Source of the DNA: Vibrio sp. 16
Lineage (GTDB): Bacteria; Pseudomonadota; Gammaproteobacteria; Enterobacterales; Vibrionaceae
Direction of reading: 5' to 3'
Assembly: GCF_963681195.1 (NCBI RefSeq)
Contig: NZ_OY808998.1
Location: 1,364,001-1,428,000 of the forward strand
DNA: 64,000 nt
This document shows, in pieces, positions 26,203 to 34,890 of the stretch (its first letter is position 1; each line of letters starts with the position of its first letter). The notes beneath the pieces are model-generated. The model saw nothing but the letters and a program-made list of their open reading frames with translations, ran no database searches and was not told the origin of the DNA. A program made the translations under genes and the position numbers.

Positions 26203-28224
26203 ATGCCTATCAATAAGATTCGCAACATCGCTTTTGTCGGCCAAGCAGGCTGTGGCAAAACGACACTGATTGAAAAACTACTCTTCGCTTGCCAAGAAAC
26301 TACCCAATTGGGCAGTGTTGAAAAAGGCGACACGGTTACCGATTTCGATCCTCAATCCATCCAATACCAACACAGTATCGAGGCAACACCCGTTGCATTA
26401 AGTTGGCAAAAGCATCGACTCAATATCATTGACACTCCGGGACAAAACGAGCTCTTGGGTCGAACATTGAGTATATTCCCCGCCGTTGAAACCAGCGCAT
26501 TGGTTATTGATCCGAAAATGCCCCTTAATCAAACCTCTGACCGCTTGTTTGAGTTCGCGTGTGAACAGGGAAAATGCCAGATGATCATCGTCAACAAGAT
26601 AGACAGTGCCGAGGGTGAACTGTCTCAGATCATGGCGTTGATTCAACAACAGTTTGGTGAGCATTGCCTGCCGATCAATTTACCTTCACAAGATTCGAAC
26701 GATGTGGTGGATTGTTACTTTGCGCCTCAGACTGACCAACTTACCTTGTTTAGTGATGTAGAATCCGCCCACGAGACGTTAATCGACCAAGTGATTGAAG
26801 TCGACGAAGACTTGATGGAAATCTACCTTGAGCAAGGATCTGCACTTACTCCAGAGCAGCTCCATGATCCATTTGAAGAGGCGCTGCGAACAGGTCATGT
26901 GATACCGGTGTGTTTTGTTTCCGCTGAGTCGGGGGCTGGAGTCGAGTTGTTGCTGCAAACCTTAAGCGAAATCATGCCGATGCCCAATGAGGGTAATCCT
27001 CCATTGCTTGAGAAAGCGGGTAAGCAGATCAAAGTGAACTGTGAAACGCTAGAACACAGTGTCGCGCATGTTTACAAGGTAAGTGTCGACCCGTACTTGG
27101 GCAAACTGGCGTATATTCGAGTGTACCAAGGGGAAATTAACACTGGTTCTCAACTTTTCATTGGCGATGGCAATAAACCGTTTAAAGTCGGTCACTTGTA
27201 TCAGCTTCAAGGAAAAGAACGCCACGAAATATCCAAAGCGCTCGCTGGAGACTTATGTGTCTTAGCCAAGGTGGATGAGTTGGAGTTTGATTCTATCGTG
27301 CATGACTCCCATGACGAAGATGGCGTCAGTTTGAAAACCCTCCACCTCCCAGATTCAATGTACTCACTGTGCCTAAAACCTATCAAGCGTGGCGACGAAC
27401 AAAAGTTGTCTGATGTTTTACACAAGATTGCCAGTGAAGACCCTTCTCTGCGTATTGAACATCGCGCGAGAACAAACGAAACGATCATCAGCGGACAAGG
27501 GGAATTTCATCTTAAGGTGGCGCTAGAGAAGATGGTCAGCGTTTACAAGCTGCACGTTGAAACAAGCCAACCGAGTGTCGAATACTTTGAGACGATCACC
27601 AAACCAGCGGAAGGGCATTATCGCCACAAAAAACAAAGTGGCGGCGCGGGTCAGTTTGGGGAAGTGAAATTGACCGTTGCACCATTAGAACGAGGTGCGG
27701 GATTTAAGTTTGTCAACAAAGTGGTGGGTGGTGCTATACCAACGGCGTTGATTCCTGCGGTCGAGAAGGGGATTCGCCAGGCTCTCGAAGAAGGTGCGAT
27801 ATCTGGCAACCCGATCAAAGATATTGAAGTGACGGTCTTTGATGGCAAATACCATTCGGTCGATTCTAAAGAGATCGCGTTCTTAATTGCGGGCAAAAAA
27901 GCGTTTCTTGATGCTGTGTTAAAAGCCGATCCCATCGTGTTAGAGCCGATTGTCCAGATGGAGCTGCTCATTCCGACGGCGAATGTCGGCGATGTTTCGG
28001 GTGATTTATCAGGGAATCGTGGCTTGATAGAAGGCGCAGATTCCGCAGGTAACCAATTCACACTGCTTAAAGCAAAATCGCCAATCAACGAGTTACAAGA
28101 TTACGCGAGACGTTTGAGAGCCTTAACGGGAGGTGAGGGGAGTTTCAGTATGACGCTTAGCCATTATGAGCCAGCACCGACGTCGGTGCAGGATAAAGTG
28201 TGCAGTGAAGCATCAGACGCTTAA
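26203..28224 (+). CDS. Elongation factor G paralogue (EF-G2-like GTPase)
   Basis: A 673-residue translational GTPase of the EF-G family. The P-loop G-Q-A-G-C-G-K-T-T is at residues 13-21, D-T-P-G at 77-80, N-K-I-D near 130, then domain II, and EF-G domains III-V including G-Q-G-E-F-H-L near residue 431. Two features set it apart from canonical EF-G: switch I reads D-F-D-P-Q-S-I-Q-Y-Q-H-S-I, and the catalytic His after D-T-P-G is replaced by Gln81. The start is the ATG at 26203, behind AGGAGG. It is monocistronic with a strong terminator. It is most likely an EF-G2-type factor, not the essential fusA. Confidence 0.88.
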   Translation: MPINKIRNIAFVGQAGCGKTTLIEKLLFACQETTQLGSVEKGDTVTDFDPQSIQYQHSIEATPVALSWQKHRLNIIDTPGQNELLGRTLSIFPAVETSALVIDPKMPLNQTSDRLFEFACEQGKCQMIIVNKIDSAEGELSQIMALIQQQFGEHCLPINLPSQDSNDVVDCYFAPQTDQLTLFSDVESAHETLIDQVIEVDEDLMEIYLEQGSALTPEQLHDPFEEALRTGHVIPVCFVSAESGAGVELLLQTLSEIMPMPNEGNPPLLEKAGKQIKVNCETLEHSVAHVYKVSVDPYLGKLAYIRVYQGEINTGSQLFIGDGNKPFKVGHLYQLQGKERHEISKALAGDLCVLAKVDELEFDSIVHDSHDEDGVSLKTLHLPDSMYSLCLKPIKRGDEQKLSDVLHKIASEDPSLRIEHRARTNETIISGQGEFHLKVALEKMVSVYKLHVETSQPSVEYFETITKPAEGHYRHKKQSGGAGQFGEVKLTVAPLERGAGFKFVNKVVGGAIPTALIPAVEKGIRQALEEGAISGNPIKDIEVTVFDGKYHSVDSKEIAFLIAGKKAFLDAVLKADPIVLEPIVQMELLIPTANVGDVSGDLSGNRGLIEGADSAGNQFTLLKAKSPINELQDYARRLRALTGGEGSFSMTLSHYEPAPTSVQDKVCSEASDA

Positions 28225-28245
28225 CTGCTCTTCGGGCTAAAAAGC

Positions 28246-28277
28246 AAAAACCAGCTAACATGTTAGCTGGTTTTTTT
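28246..28277 (+). terminator. Terminator after the EF-G paralogue
   Basis: The perfect palindrome CCAGCTAACATGTTAGCTGG (28251-28270) has an A-tract before and a T7 tract after it, so it can work in both directions. The minus-strand lipoprotein gene also ends here. Confidence 0.92.
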
Positions 28278-28303
28278 ATTCAATCTTATCGCTCTCTGCG
28301 GGC

Positions 28304-28999
28304 TTACTCAGCAGGTCTCCAGCTAAGCGCACTTGCGATAGCGCCAACGGCCAACACATCGCGCTGCTCTTGAGTCATTTCAGGTAACCACTGTACCGTT
28401 AGAACACCGTTTGTTTGAACGGCTGCGACTTCTTTGCCGTTAAGTTTGAAGCTGTAACCTAGTGGGTTTTCAAGAGGCATCATTAGGTTAGGAGCAGTAT
28501 GAACCGTCTCTACATCGAAACGTTTACCGTTAACAACGATGTGACCTTTCTCTTTTTTCGCCGTACCGAAATCGATCATCTTCTCTTCGCCTGCAATGGT
28601 GAAGTTGCCCACAGATTGACCTTTCGACGTAATGTCACATGTGTAAGGAGCGTTGCCACCAAATTGCATCATGCCTACGCTAACGGAAGTGCCACCGCCA
28701 GAGCAGCTCAGAATCCAAGATTCACCGTTATCTTTACGGGTGATTTCTGCACCCATTGAGCCATCTTTAGTCGACACTGTGTTAAACCAAGTCGATGATG
28801 AAGCATCACGAGAGTATTTACCTTCGTATAGACCGCCGAGTGTAAACTCACCGTCGCCACCAAGGCCCCAAAGGTCACCGTCTGTTTTAATTAGCATCTC
28901 AGGTTGAGCTTTCACTGCTTCAGACTTGTCCATAATGGCAAGGCTACCACATGCGCTAAGACCAAGAGCAGAAAGTAAAATCACGAATTGCTTTTTCAT
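28304..28999 (-). CDS. Lipoprotein of unknown function
   Basis: A 231-residue lipoprotein. The signal peptide ends in L-S-A-C, giving lipidated Cys17. The mature part is Gly-rich and beta-type (G-D-G-E-F-T-L-G-G-L-Y-E-G-K-Y), with a pair of cysteines (about Cys100 and Cys120) that could form a disulfide. It ends in a short hydrophobic stretch (VLAVGAIASALSWRP). I chose the ATG at 28999 over an in-frame TTG four codons upstream. It converges with the EF-G paralogue gene across a shared terminator. I do not recognise a named family. Confidence 0.75.
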   Translation of the reverse strand: MKKQFVILLSALGLSACGSLAIMDKSEAVKAQPEMLIKTDGDLWGLGGDGEFTLGGLYEGKYSRDASSSTWFNTVSTKDGSMGAEITRKDNGESWILSCSGGGTSVSVGMMQFGGNAPYTCDITSKGQSVGNFTIAGEEKMIDFGTAKKEKGHIVVNGKRFDVETVHTAPNLMMPLENPLGYSFKLNGKEVAAVQTNGVLTVQWLPEMTQEQRDVLAVGAIASALSWRPAE

Positions 29000-29335
29000 A
29001 TTAGATTCCAATTAAGTGTTTGGGGCTGCTCCTGATAAGAGCAGTGACATTGATACCTATGAAGCCGTCGTTCATCTCAACACAAATGTGATGTCATTGG
29101 AGGCGGCTTATCTGGTGGGGAATAGTATTGACAGAAGAGATAATTGGCAATTATTCATCAGGATGCGTATTGGTCTAATTGTCGTGATTGTAAGTAACAA
29201 AAATGGTTTTATTACATCTCTATAACTAATTATCGACTGAATTTGATGGGTTTTGCGGTAGTTATTAACTATTTGCGACGAATCCTCTGGTTATCGCTCC
29301 TATTTAACGTGTTTAAATACGGTAAATCGGTTTAT

Positions 29336-29350
29336 GTAAGTGTTTGTAAG
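29336..29350 (+). promoter_or_regulatory. GTAAG-N5-GTAAG tandem repeat
   Basis: Two GTAAG words are separated by 5 bases (TGTTT), the spacing typical of OmpR/PhoB-class response-regulator sites. It lies 380 bases upstream of the response-regulator start. A third GTAAG follows at 29369. Confidence 0.4.
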
Positions 29351-29624
29351 GGGTTTAACCATCATTTGTAAGCAAATATTCGACAATTTACTGTCTCATT
29401 AGTAAGAATGGAAACCGTAAAAATAGAGTTACAGTACGAATAAACGGCCTCAATTAATCACAATGTAAACATACTGTTTTTCCTTTGTGTTCATATGTTT
29501 TGCTAATTGATCTGTTTTGGTGATGAGTGGTGTTTGTTTTATTAATTTAAATAATTAACCATCCATTTTAAAGGTTTGTCATGTTGTAAGCTGTTGCATT
29601 TACAAGTGATGTTGGTCGGGTTGT

Positions 29625-29640
29625 GTAAGGGATTCCTTAC
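29625..29640. promoter_or_regulatory. Palindrome GTAAGG-gatt-CCTTAC
   Basis: Perfect 6-bp arms with a 4-base spacer lie 90 bases upstream of the response-regulator start. They reuse the GTAAG word seen in the tandem repeats. Possible autoregulatory site. Confidence 0.35.
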
Positions 29641-29730
29641 TTGAGATATTACTGGCGTCTATGGGTCGTTTTGATACGTCTATTGTTTGCTATATACTGC
29701 GCGCAAATGTCAATGTGGGAGTATAGGTAG

Positions 29731-30435
29731 ATGAATTCAAAGATTTTATTGATCGAGGATGATAGGGATATCTCTCAACTGACCAAAATGTACTTAACAG
29801 CAGAAGGTTACGAAGTCGAAGCGATAGAGGATGGTTCAATAGCGATTGATAAAATCCAAGAATATAAGCCAGATCTCGTGCTTTTGGATTTGATGTTGCC
29901 GGGTAAGTCGGGAGCCGAAATCTGCAATGAGGCTCGTCAGTTTTATACGGGCATGATCATGGTGTTAACGGCAGCAGAAGACGAAATGAGCGAAGTCAGT
30001 CTGTTTAAGTTCGGTGCCGATGACTATGTGACCAAGCCGGTAAGAGGTCATATTTTAGTGGCGCGAATCGAAGCTTTGATGAGGCGCTATCAAAGGCAGC
30101 AGAAATTAGAGCAAGTTAGTCACGTTTCAGATGCTCACGGCATTGTCATTAACAGTCAAAACCAAACCGCTTATTACAACCAAAAACCAATCAGCCTCAC
30201 CAACTCTGAATTTGAAATCCTCCAACTCTTGATCGAAAACGCTGGCGAAACTGTCTCTCGCGAACATTGCTGTCGCCTTGCGCGAGGAATTGAGTACAAC
30301 GTAAATAACCGCTCGATTGATATGCGAGTATCAGGTTTACGTAAGAAGCTGATTCAAGCCGAAGTGTTCACTGCTACGATCAAAACTATTCGCAACCAAG
30401 GCTATAAACTCGTGAGTAGCGCTGCATGCCAGTAG
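29731..30435 (+). CDS. OmpR-family response regulator (RstA-like)
   Basis: A 234-residue two-component regulator. The receiver domain has acidic Glu9, Asp10 and Asp11, phospho-acceptor Asp53 (L-L-D-L-M-L-P-G) and the conserved Lys in V-T-K-P-V near residue 102. The C-terminal winged-helix DNA-binding domain spans about 135-230 (L-T-N-S-E-F-E-I-L, then R-S-I-D-M-R-V-S-G-L-R-K-K-L). Its 3' end overlaps the kinase gene by 10 bases. Tandem GTAAN-N5-GTAAG repeats lie upstream of it and of the protease-like lipoprotein gene after the kinase. Confidence 0.93.
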   Translation: MNSKILLIEDDRDISQLTKMYLTAEGYEVEAIEDGSIAIDKIQEYKPDLVLLDLMLPGKSGAEICNEARQFYTGMIMVLTAAEDEMSEVSLFKFGADDYVTKPVRGHILVARIEALMRRYQRQQKLEQVSHVSDAHGIVINSQNQTAYYNQKPISLTNSEFEILQLLIENAGETVSREHCCRLARGIEYNVNNRSIDMRVSGLRKKLIQAEVFTATIKTIRNQGYKLVSSAACQ

Positions 30436-31787
30436 TTGCAAAAATGGCAAGGTCACGCTCTATGTTTACAAGTTTGTACACAGAGAGCTTGGTTGGGTTA
30501 GTGTTAACCTTTATTGTATTTATGCATTTTGGGGCTGGATATTTACGTCAGGCAGATATTGATCTTTTTGTCGATGATGGGGTGCACCAAGCTCAGCGTT
30601 ATGCAAACAGTCGTTACGAGCGACACGGGTTATATGAGCGCCTAAATCGCTTTAATGAACTCACGTTTTACGACTATACCTTGTCACTTCTTTCCAACTG
30701 GAACGAAGAGCAATCACTGTGTGACCGATGTACCATCCATTACAGCTCACAAGGCATCAAGGTCTACATTGATGAGTATGACCTGTTTCTCACCGCGCTA
30801 CCCATTCCTAACTCTGATAAACATCTTGTGATCAGGCAGATTGACGATCCTTATGTCGATGCCATTCCTTGGTACGAAGATCGTGAAATTCACTTTATTG
30901 TTGCCCTTTTTGTCACGATGAGCGTCGCTCTAGGGTTGTTTATCTATTTACCGGTGTACCGTGTGAATGCTCGCCTCAATCAACTGATCGAAACACAAGA
31001 GCGTTTTGGTCGTGGCGAACTAAGCGTACGCTCAGAGCCCTATCAAATGTCACCGGTTAAAGAGGTGTCAGAAAGCTTCAATGAAATGGCTGAAGACATA
31101 GAGCGACGCGTAAAACAAAGTCATGTCTTTGCCCACGCGATCCCTCATGAGTTGCGAACCCCTTTAAGCAGAATCCAAATGGCCTGCGATTTAGCGAGGA
31201 GAAAAGATTGCCAAAATCGCGATCAACTGTTCGACAACATTGACGATTACATTGAGGATATTGCGGATCTCACGTCCGATATTTTGCAGCTTTCAAAATT
31301 GAACAATCGGGTAGGTCTTAAGGATCAAACCGAAATTATTGCGATCTCTCTAAAGCAGTTTTGTCGAGACCGACTTAGCATGATCGCTGGCTGTGAAACC
31401 CGGCTACATCTCGACCCGGATATGCTCTTCGATGAGGTGTCGCTCCCTACGGCACTGGCCAAGTTGGTGTTGGATAATTTAATCAAGAATGCAGAGCGAT
31501 ATGGTAATGGTATTGTGGAAGTATCACTGCATGAGTACCCCACATGTTGGACTATTGATGTTGAGGACAATGGCCAAGGAATCCCAGAAGATAAACGGGA
31601 AGAGATATTTTTGGCGTTTGCCCGCTTAGATAAAAGTAGGAATGCCAATGATGGTGGTTTTGGTCTGGGACTTGCCATCGCCAATAACGCTGCAAGGATC
31701 TTAAACTGGACGATTTCTGTCGACCAAAGTCACTTAGGTGGTGCTCGATTTACCATTATTGTCCCAAAAGAAAGCAAGCCAGTTTGA
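30426..31787 (+). CDS. Sensor histidine kinase (RstB-like)
   Basis: A 453-residue membrane kinase: TM1 at about residues 20-40, a periplasmic domain (about 41-155) with a C-D-R-C pair near residues 98-101 that could bind metal or form a redox switch, TM2 near 158-178 and a HAMP domain. The phospho-acceptor box has His241 in P-H-E-L-R-T-P-L-S-R. The ATPase domain has N-L-I-K-N-A, D-N-G-Q-G-I and G-F-G-L-G-L-A. Its start overlaps the regulator gene; internal ATGs at 30444 and 30462 are alternatives. The stimulus is unknown. The architecture resembles RstB. Confidence 0.9.
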   Translation: MPVVAKMARSRSMFTSLYTESLVGLVLTFIVFMHFGAGYLRQADIDLFVDDGVHQAQRYANSRYERHGLYERLNRFNELTFYDYTLSLLSNWNEEQSLCDRCTIHYSSQGIKVYIDEYDLFLTALPIPNSDKHLVIRQIDDPYVDAIPWYEDREIHFIVALFVTMSVALGLFIYLPVYRVNARLNQLIETQERFGRGELSVRSEPYQMSPVKEVSESFNEMAEDIERRVKQSHVFAHAIPHELRTPLSRIQMACDLARRKDCQNRDQLFDNIDDYIEDIADLTSDILQLSKLNNRVGLKDQTEIIAISLKQFCRDRLSMIAGCETRLHLDPDMLFDEVSLPTALAKLVLDNLIKNAERYGNGIVEVSLHEYPTCWTIDVEDNGQGIPEDKREEIFLAFARLDKSRNANDGGFGLGLAIANNAARILNWTISVDQSHLGGARFTIIVPKESKPV

Positions 31788-32020
31788 CCTCTTAGAATCA
31801 GACTTATTCCAAGCTCTTTAGCGAATCATCTTGTTATTTCATCACCTTCGCGCTGAACTATTTCTTTCGGCGCGAGAGTTTATTTCACTCGCCTGTGATT
31901 AGTATTTAATAGTGAGTTATCGAACCTAAACCTTATCAATAAATTAAACGTAATAGTTTAATGACTAGCAAAAAAGGCTTCCTATTTTTCCCATTAGTTC
32001 CATCGTTTATAAGCCAATTT

Positions 32021-32035
32021 GTAATGCCTTGTAAG
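32021..32035 (+). promoter_or_regulatory. GTAAT-N5-GTAAG repeat, distal site
   Basis: GTAAT-gcctt-GTAAG starts 131 bases upstream of the lipoprotein start codon. It has the same half-sites and spacing as the site 41 bases downstream. Confidence 0.5.
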
Positions 32036-32061
32036 GGGGAGGGACTTATTATTGATTCAAC

Positions 32062-32076
32062 GTAATTGAATGTAAG
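32062..32076 (+). promoter_or_regulatory. GTAAT-N5-GTAAG repeat, proximal site
   Basis: GTAAT-tgaat-GTAAG starts 90 bases upstream of the lipoprotein start codon. The 41-base offset from the distal site is close to four helical turns, placing both on the same DNA face. Suits an OmpR-class activator, most simply the neighbouring regulator. Confidence 0.5.
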
Positions 32077-32151
32077 CAACGCTATTAACTGATGAACTAA
32101 TTCTAATGAATCTTTGTCATACTGCCGAACTTATTAAGTAGGGATATAACA

Positions 32152-33912
32152 ATGAAAATGAAATTGGCTCTGTTAAGCGTTGCTATTTTGGTTGGGTGTA
32201 ATAATGGTGGCGGGAATTCCAAACCAACTAAACACAATGCAAAAAAATCGGTGTTTCAATCTGTGTGTAGCGAACAACTCGACCCAGGTGAACAAGCGTT
32301 AACATTCACGGTCAATGGGACAACCGCAGATTTATCCGGGACGATATGTAGTGGTTCTCCGAAAGCTTTTGCTGAAATGATGAATACCCACAAAAATGTA
32401 TCGCTTCTCAACTTTGTCAAAATTGAAGGTTCGATTAACGACAACGCAAACTTAATTTTGGCAAGGCAGGTGAGAGCGAAGAACTTAGATTCTGTCATCA
32501 AATCATCGGGTCATATTGCGTCGGGCGGGACGGATTTGTTTGTCGCTGGCGTCAAGCGCACCATCGTTCATGGTGCAAAGATTGGCGTGCACAGTTGGTC
32601 TAACGGAGACAAACAAGCAACGGACTATCCAAAGGATTCGTTAGTGCACCAACCCTACATCGACTATTACAAAGATATGGGGTTACCAAAACCAAGTGAA
32701 TTTTATTTTTTCACTATTGAACAAGCCTCAGCAGACGGTATGCACTACATGAGCGAGGGAGAGTTAGAACTCTATGGGCTTGGCAAATACAATAAAGATC
32801 CGGAAACAGCATTGACGGATAACATTGATAAAATCATGCTCTCTCAAATTAGTAAGGCGACACAAATATTAAAGTCTGAGAAAGTTTGGTTCGATTATGG
32901 AAATTACTACGCGAATACGCCACTGTATATGTTGAAAGATGATGGGAAAGGTAATTCGCAAAAAGCATATTTAATTAGACCGACCAAAGCCGGGGAAGAT
33001 TATCAAAAGTTAGGACACAATGAAAACTTCGGATTAGACGTCTATCGATACGATACAAATATGCATCTTGCCGCTGATAAACTCAAGCCGGAAAATGGAG
33101 GAAATACAGCTTACGAATTTGATTACGAGTTTGAAGGTGTTAAATATTATCTTCAACGTTACATCGATAGTGAATTTATACACGATGGCGAAACCAAGCC
33201 TTATTCAATTGCGTTAAATGTACATGAGATGTTCCATCATTATCAAAGTAAAAACGTGAAATATCCTGACTGGTATAAACAAGATATAAACAACTATCCG
33301 TTAGATGCAAAACAAATCGAACTCAAGCTGATTACTCAGAAAATTTTCAGTGGTTTACCTGACAAGTCATTGAGTAAAGAGGCGCTGAGAAAGAAACTTA
33401 AGCAATACGTCGCGTTAACGCATAAGCAAATGGAGCTTGATTCGACTGGTCTTGTGAGAAACATGGGGCTAGGTCAGGAGTTGTTTGAAGGGGGAGCAAA
33501 GTACGTTGAAGTAACAACCGTCAATCATCTCGGGGATTTTGACCAGACCTTCGTCTATGATGGATTCGATAAAATTGAGTTTGCTGACCATGATCAGGTC
33601 AAATGGCAGTACGCATGGGGAGTATTCTACGACACGGGCGCATCGGTCTTCTGGATTTTGAATGAGCTAGGCTACGATATGAGTAAGCTGTCGACGGGAA
33701 CGGTTCCTTACTATGCAGCAGAGGCATTATTGGGTTCGTTTGATAAACAAGCGGTGTTAGATGATATCTACGTGAATGAAAACGTGTCTGGCTTTGCCGC
33801 GTTGGCAAACAAATTGGCCAACTTACCCAAAAAAGAGAAGCGTTCAGCTCGCCATAGCGAACATGACACTTTCTCTACTCGTGAGGCGATGATGAGTCTT
33901 CACCACCACTAA
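32152..33912 (+). CDS. Two-part lipoprotein: ClpP-like region plus HEMFH metallopeptidase-like domain
   Basis: A 586-residue lipoprotein with lipobox L-V-G-C (Cys16). Residues 85-215 resemble periplasmic ClpP/SppA-like proteins: a strand-helix leading to I-A-S-G-G (Ser124), then F-V-A-G-V-K-R and G-A-K-I-G-V-H-S (His147), then a Y-I-D-Y-Y-K-D-M-G segment. The C-terminal half (about 220-560) carries a zinc-metallopeptidase motif H-E-M-F-H (His358, Glu359, His362), followed by E-G-G-A-K-Y (Glu446), the usual third-ligand context of gluzincins. It has its own terminator. I do not know a named family with both parts. Whether the ClpP-like part is catalytic is uncertain; the zinc motif is clearer. 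Confidence 0.75.
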   Translation: MKMKLALLSVAILVGCNNGGGNSKPTKHNAKKSVFQSVCSEQLDPGEQALTFTVNGTTADLSGTICSGSPKAFAEMMNTHKNVSLLNFVKIEGSINDNANLILARQVRAKNLDSVIKSSGHIASGGTDLFVAGVKRTIVHGAKIGVHSWSNGDKQATDYPKDSLVHQPYIDYYKDMGLPKPSEFYFFTIEQASADGMHYMSEGELELYGLGKYNKDPETALTDNIDKIMLSQISKATQILKSEKVWFDYGNYYANTPLYMLKDDGKGNSQKAYLIRPTKAGEDYQKLGHNENFGLDVYRYDTNMHLAADKLKPENGGNTAYEFDYEFEGVKYYLQRYIDSEFIHDGETKPYSIALNVHEMFHHYQSKNVKYPDWYKQDINNYPLDAKQIELKLITQKIFSGLPDKSLSKEALRKKLKQYVALTHKQMELDSTGLVRNMGLGQELFEGGAKYVEVTTVNHLGDFDQTFVYDGFDKIEFADHDQVKWQYAWGVFYDTGASVFWILNELGYDMSKLSTGTVPYYAAEALLGSFDKQAVLDDIYVNENVSGFAALANKLANLPKKEKRSARHSEHDTFSTREAMMSLHHH

Positions 33913-33921
33913 TTTGAGACG

Positions 33922-33951
33922 AAAAAGACGCTACCTGGTAGCGTCTTTTTT
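33922..33951. terminator. Bidirectional terminator
   Basis: GACGCTACC-t-GGTAGCGTC (33927-33945), with an A-tract to the left and a T-tract to the right, serves the lipoprotein gene and the convergent TetR gene. Confidence 0.9.
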
Positions 33952-33983
33952 CATGATGTTGCCAAATAAAGTATGGCTGCCTA

Positions 33984-34706
33984 TCAATCATTCTCTTGTT
34001 CGATAGGGCAAGAAACCTCAAACACCAAATCTTCGACTTTGCTCGGAGCTAACCTTTCTTCTTGTGGAATACTGAAGCGGCAAGCCATCATGTGATTGAA
34101 CATGCCCCAATGGTTAAGTAAGCATTGGTCAAAATCTTTGGTTTCGTCTCGCCATGTTTCTACCATGAAAGGCGCAAGGCTTGCAGCTGAATGGGCAAAC
34201 ATGATCATCTGCCATTTCACTTCCCAAATCTTCACGGGTGTCTCTGGGTACTGTTCATTGTACTCGTCAGCAATACTGTTCACTAATGCCTCAATCTCGC
34301 CAGTATTGTCGATAAAATAATCAAACAAGGCGTCTTCTTGGCGTACCGCATCGGCAATGAGCTGAATGGGTTGCTTAGCAATCAGCATGTGAGCAAGTAA
34401 CCGTACCGAAAAAAGATACAGCTTTACATTCGCTTTTGCGTCTTTGGGAATGTTATCGAGAATGGTATGCAGATAGTTTTCCATATATTTGTGCAAACCA
34501 TCGCTTATCGCATACCAAATCTGCTCTTTGCTACCAAAGTGGTGACGAATCAAGCTGTGTGACACGCCTGCTTTATCACTGATATTTCGTAAAGAGACAC
34601 GCTCATACCCCAGCTCGCAAAACAGCTCGGTAGCAACTCTCATGATTTCGCATTTTGTCTTCTCAGCGTCTTGTGCGCTACGGCGACCTTGTTTTCTTTC
34701 TACCAT
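33984..34706 (-). CDS. TetR-family repressor of the adjacent RND pump
   Basis: A 240-residue regulator. The N-terminal helix-turn-helix (about residues 20-65) reads A-T-E-L-F-C-E-L-G-Y, then I-S-D-K-A-G-V-S, then H-H-F-G-S-K-E, as expected for TetR. The C-terminal part is a helical ligand domain. I chose ATG at 34706 (M-V-E-R-K-Q-G); a TTG four codons upstream is in frame. It is transcribed divergently from the two-adaptor RND operon, with an inverted repeat between them, so it most likely represses that pump. Confidence 0.88.
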   Translation of the reverse strand: MVERKQGRRSAQDAEKTKCEIMRVATELFCELGYERVSLRNISDKAGVSHSLIRHHFGSKEQIWYAISDGLHKYMENYLHTILDNIPKDAKANVKLYLFSVRLLAHMLIAKQPIQLIADAVRQEDALFDYFIDNTGEIEALVNSIADEYNEQYPETPVKIWEVKWQMIMFAHSAASLAPFMVETWRDETKDFDQCLLNHWGMFNHMMACRFSIPQEERLAPSKVEDLVFEVSCPIEQEND

Positions 34707-34850
34707 TTTCTCTATCAATCACTTGGGACGCGGTATTTCTACCAGAAATGGGCCGATATTTCATTAACTACGTGAGTGTTAATAGGAGCATAACAGAAAT
34801 TTTTACTGCACACATGGAAAATAAATATTGAACTCAGTGATGAATTCAAT

Positions 34851-34872
34851 ATACTGCACACCTGTGCAATAT
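34851..34872. promoter_or_regulatory. Inverted repeat, candidate TetR operator
   Basis: ATACTGCACA-cc-TGTGCAATAT has 10-base arms with one mismatch. It lies just upstream of the first adaptor gene. The half site ACTGCACA also occurs at 34805-34812. Confidence 0.55.
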
Positions 34873-34890
34873 GTAATTATGGGATTGGAT

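Larger units (their letters stand above)
29000..29730. other. Long AT-rich intergenic region before the two-component system
   Basis: About 730 bases with no convincing gene. It contains scattered GTAAG words, including one tandem repeat and one palindrome, and presumably the promoters of the divergent lipoprotein and response-regulator genes. A 69-codon frame at its start lacks a good ribosome-binding site and family character. Confidence 0.45.
31788..32151. other. Promoter region of the protease-like lipoprotein gene
   Basis: About 360 bases, AT-rich, with no gene. It holds the two GTAAT-N5-GTAAG repeats at 32021 and 32062, annotated separately. Confidence 0.5.

Noticed and set aside
29016..29225. 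69-codon plus-strand frame starting with GTG
   Set aside because: Poor start context, no recognised pattern, and in an AT-rich promoter region.
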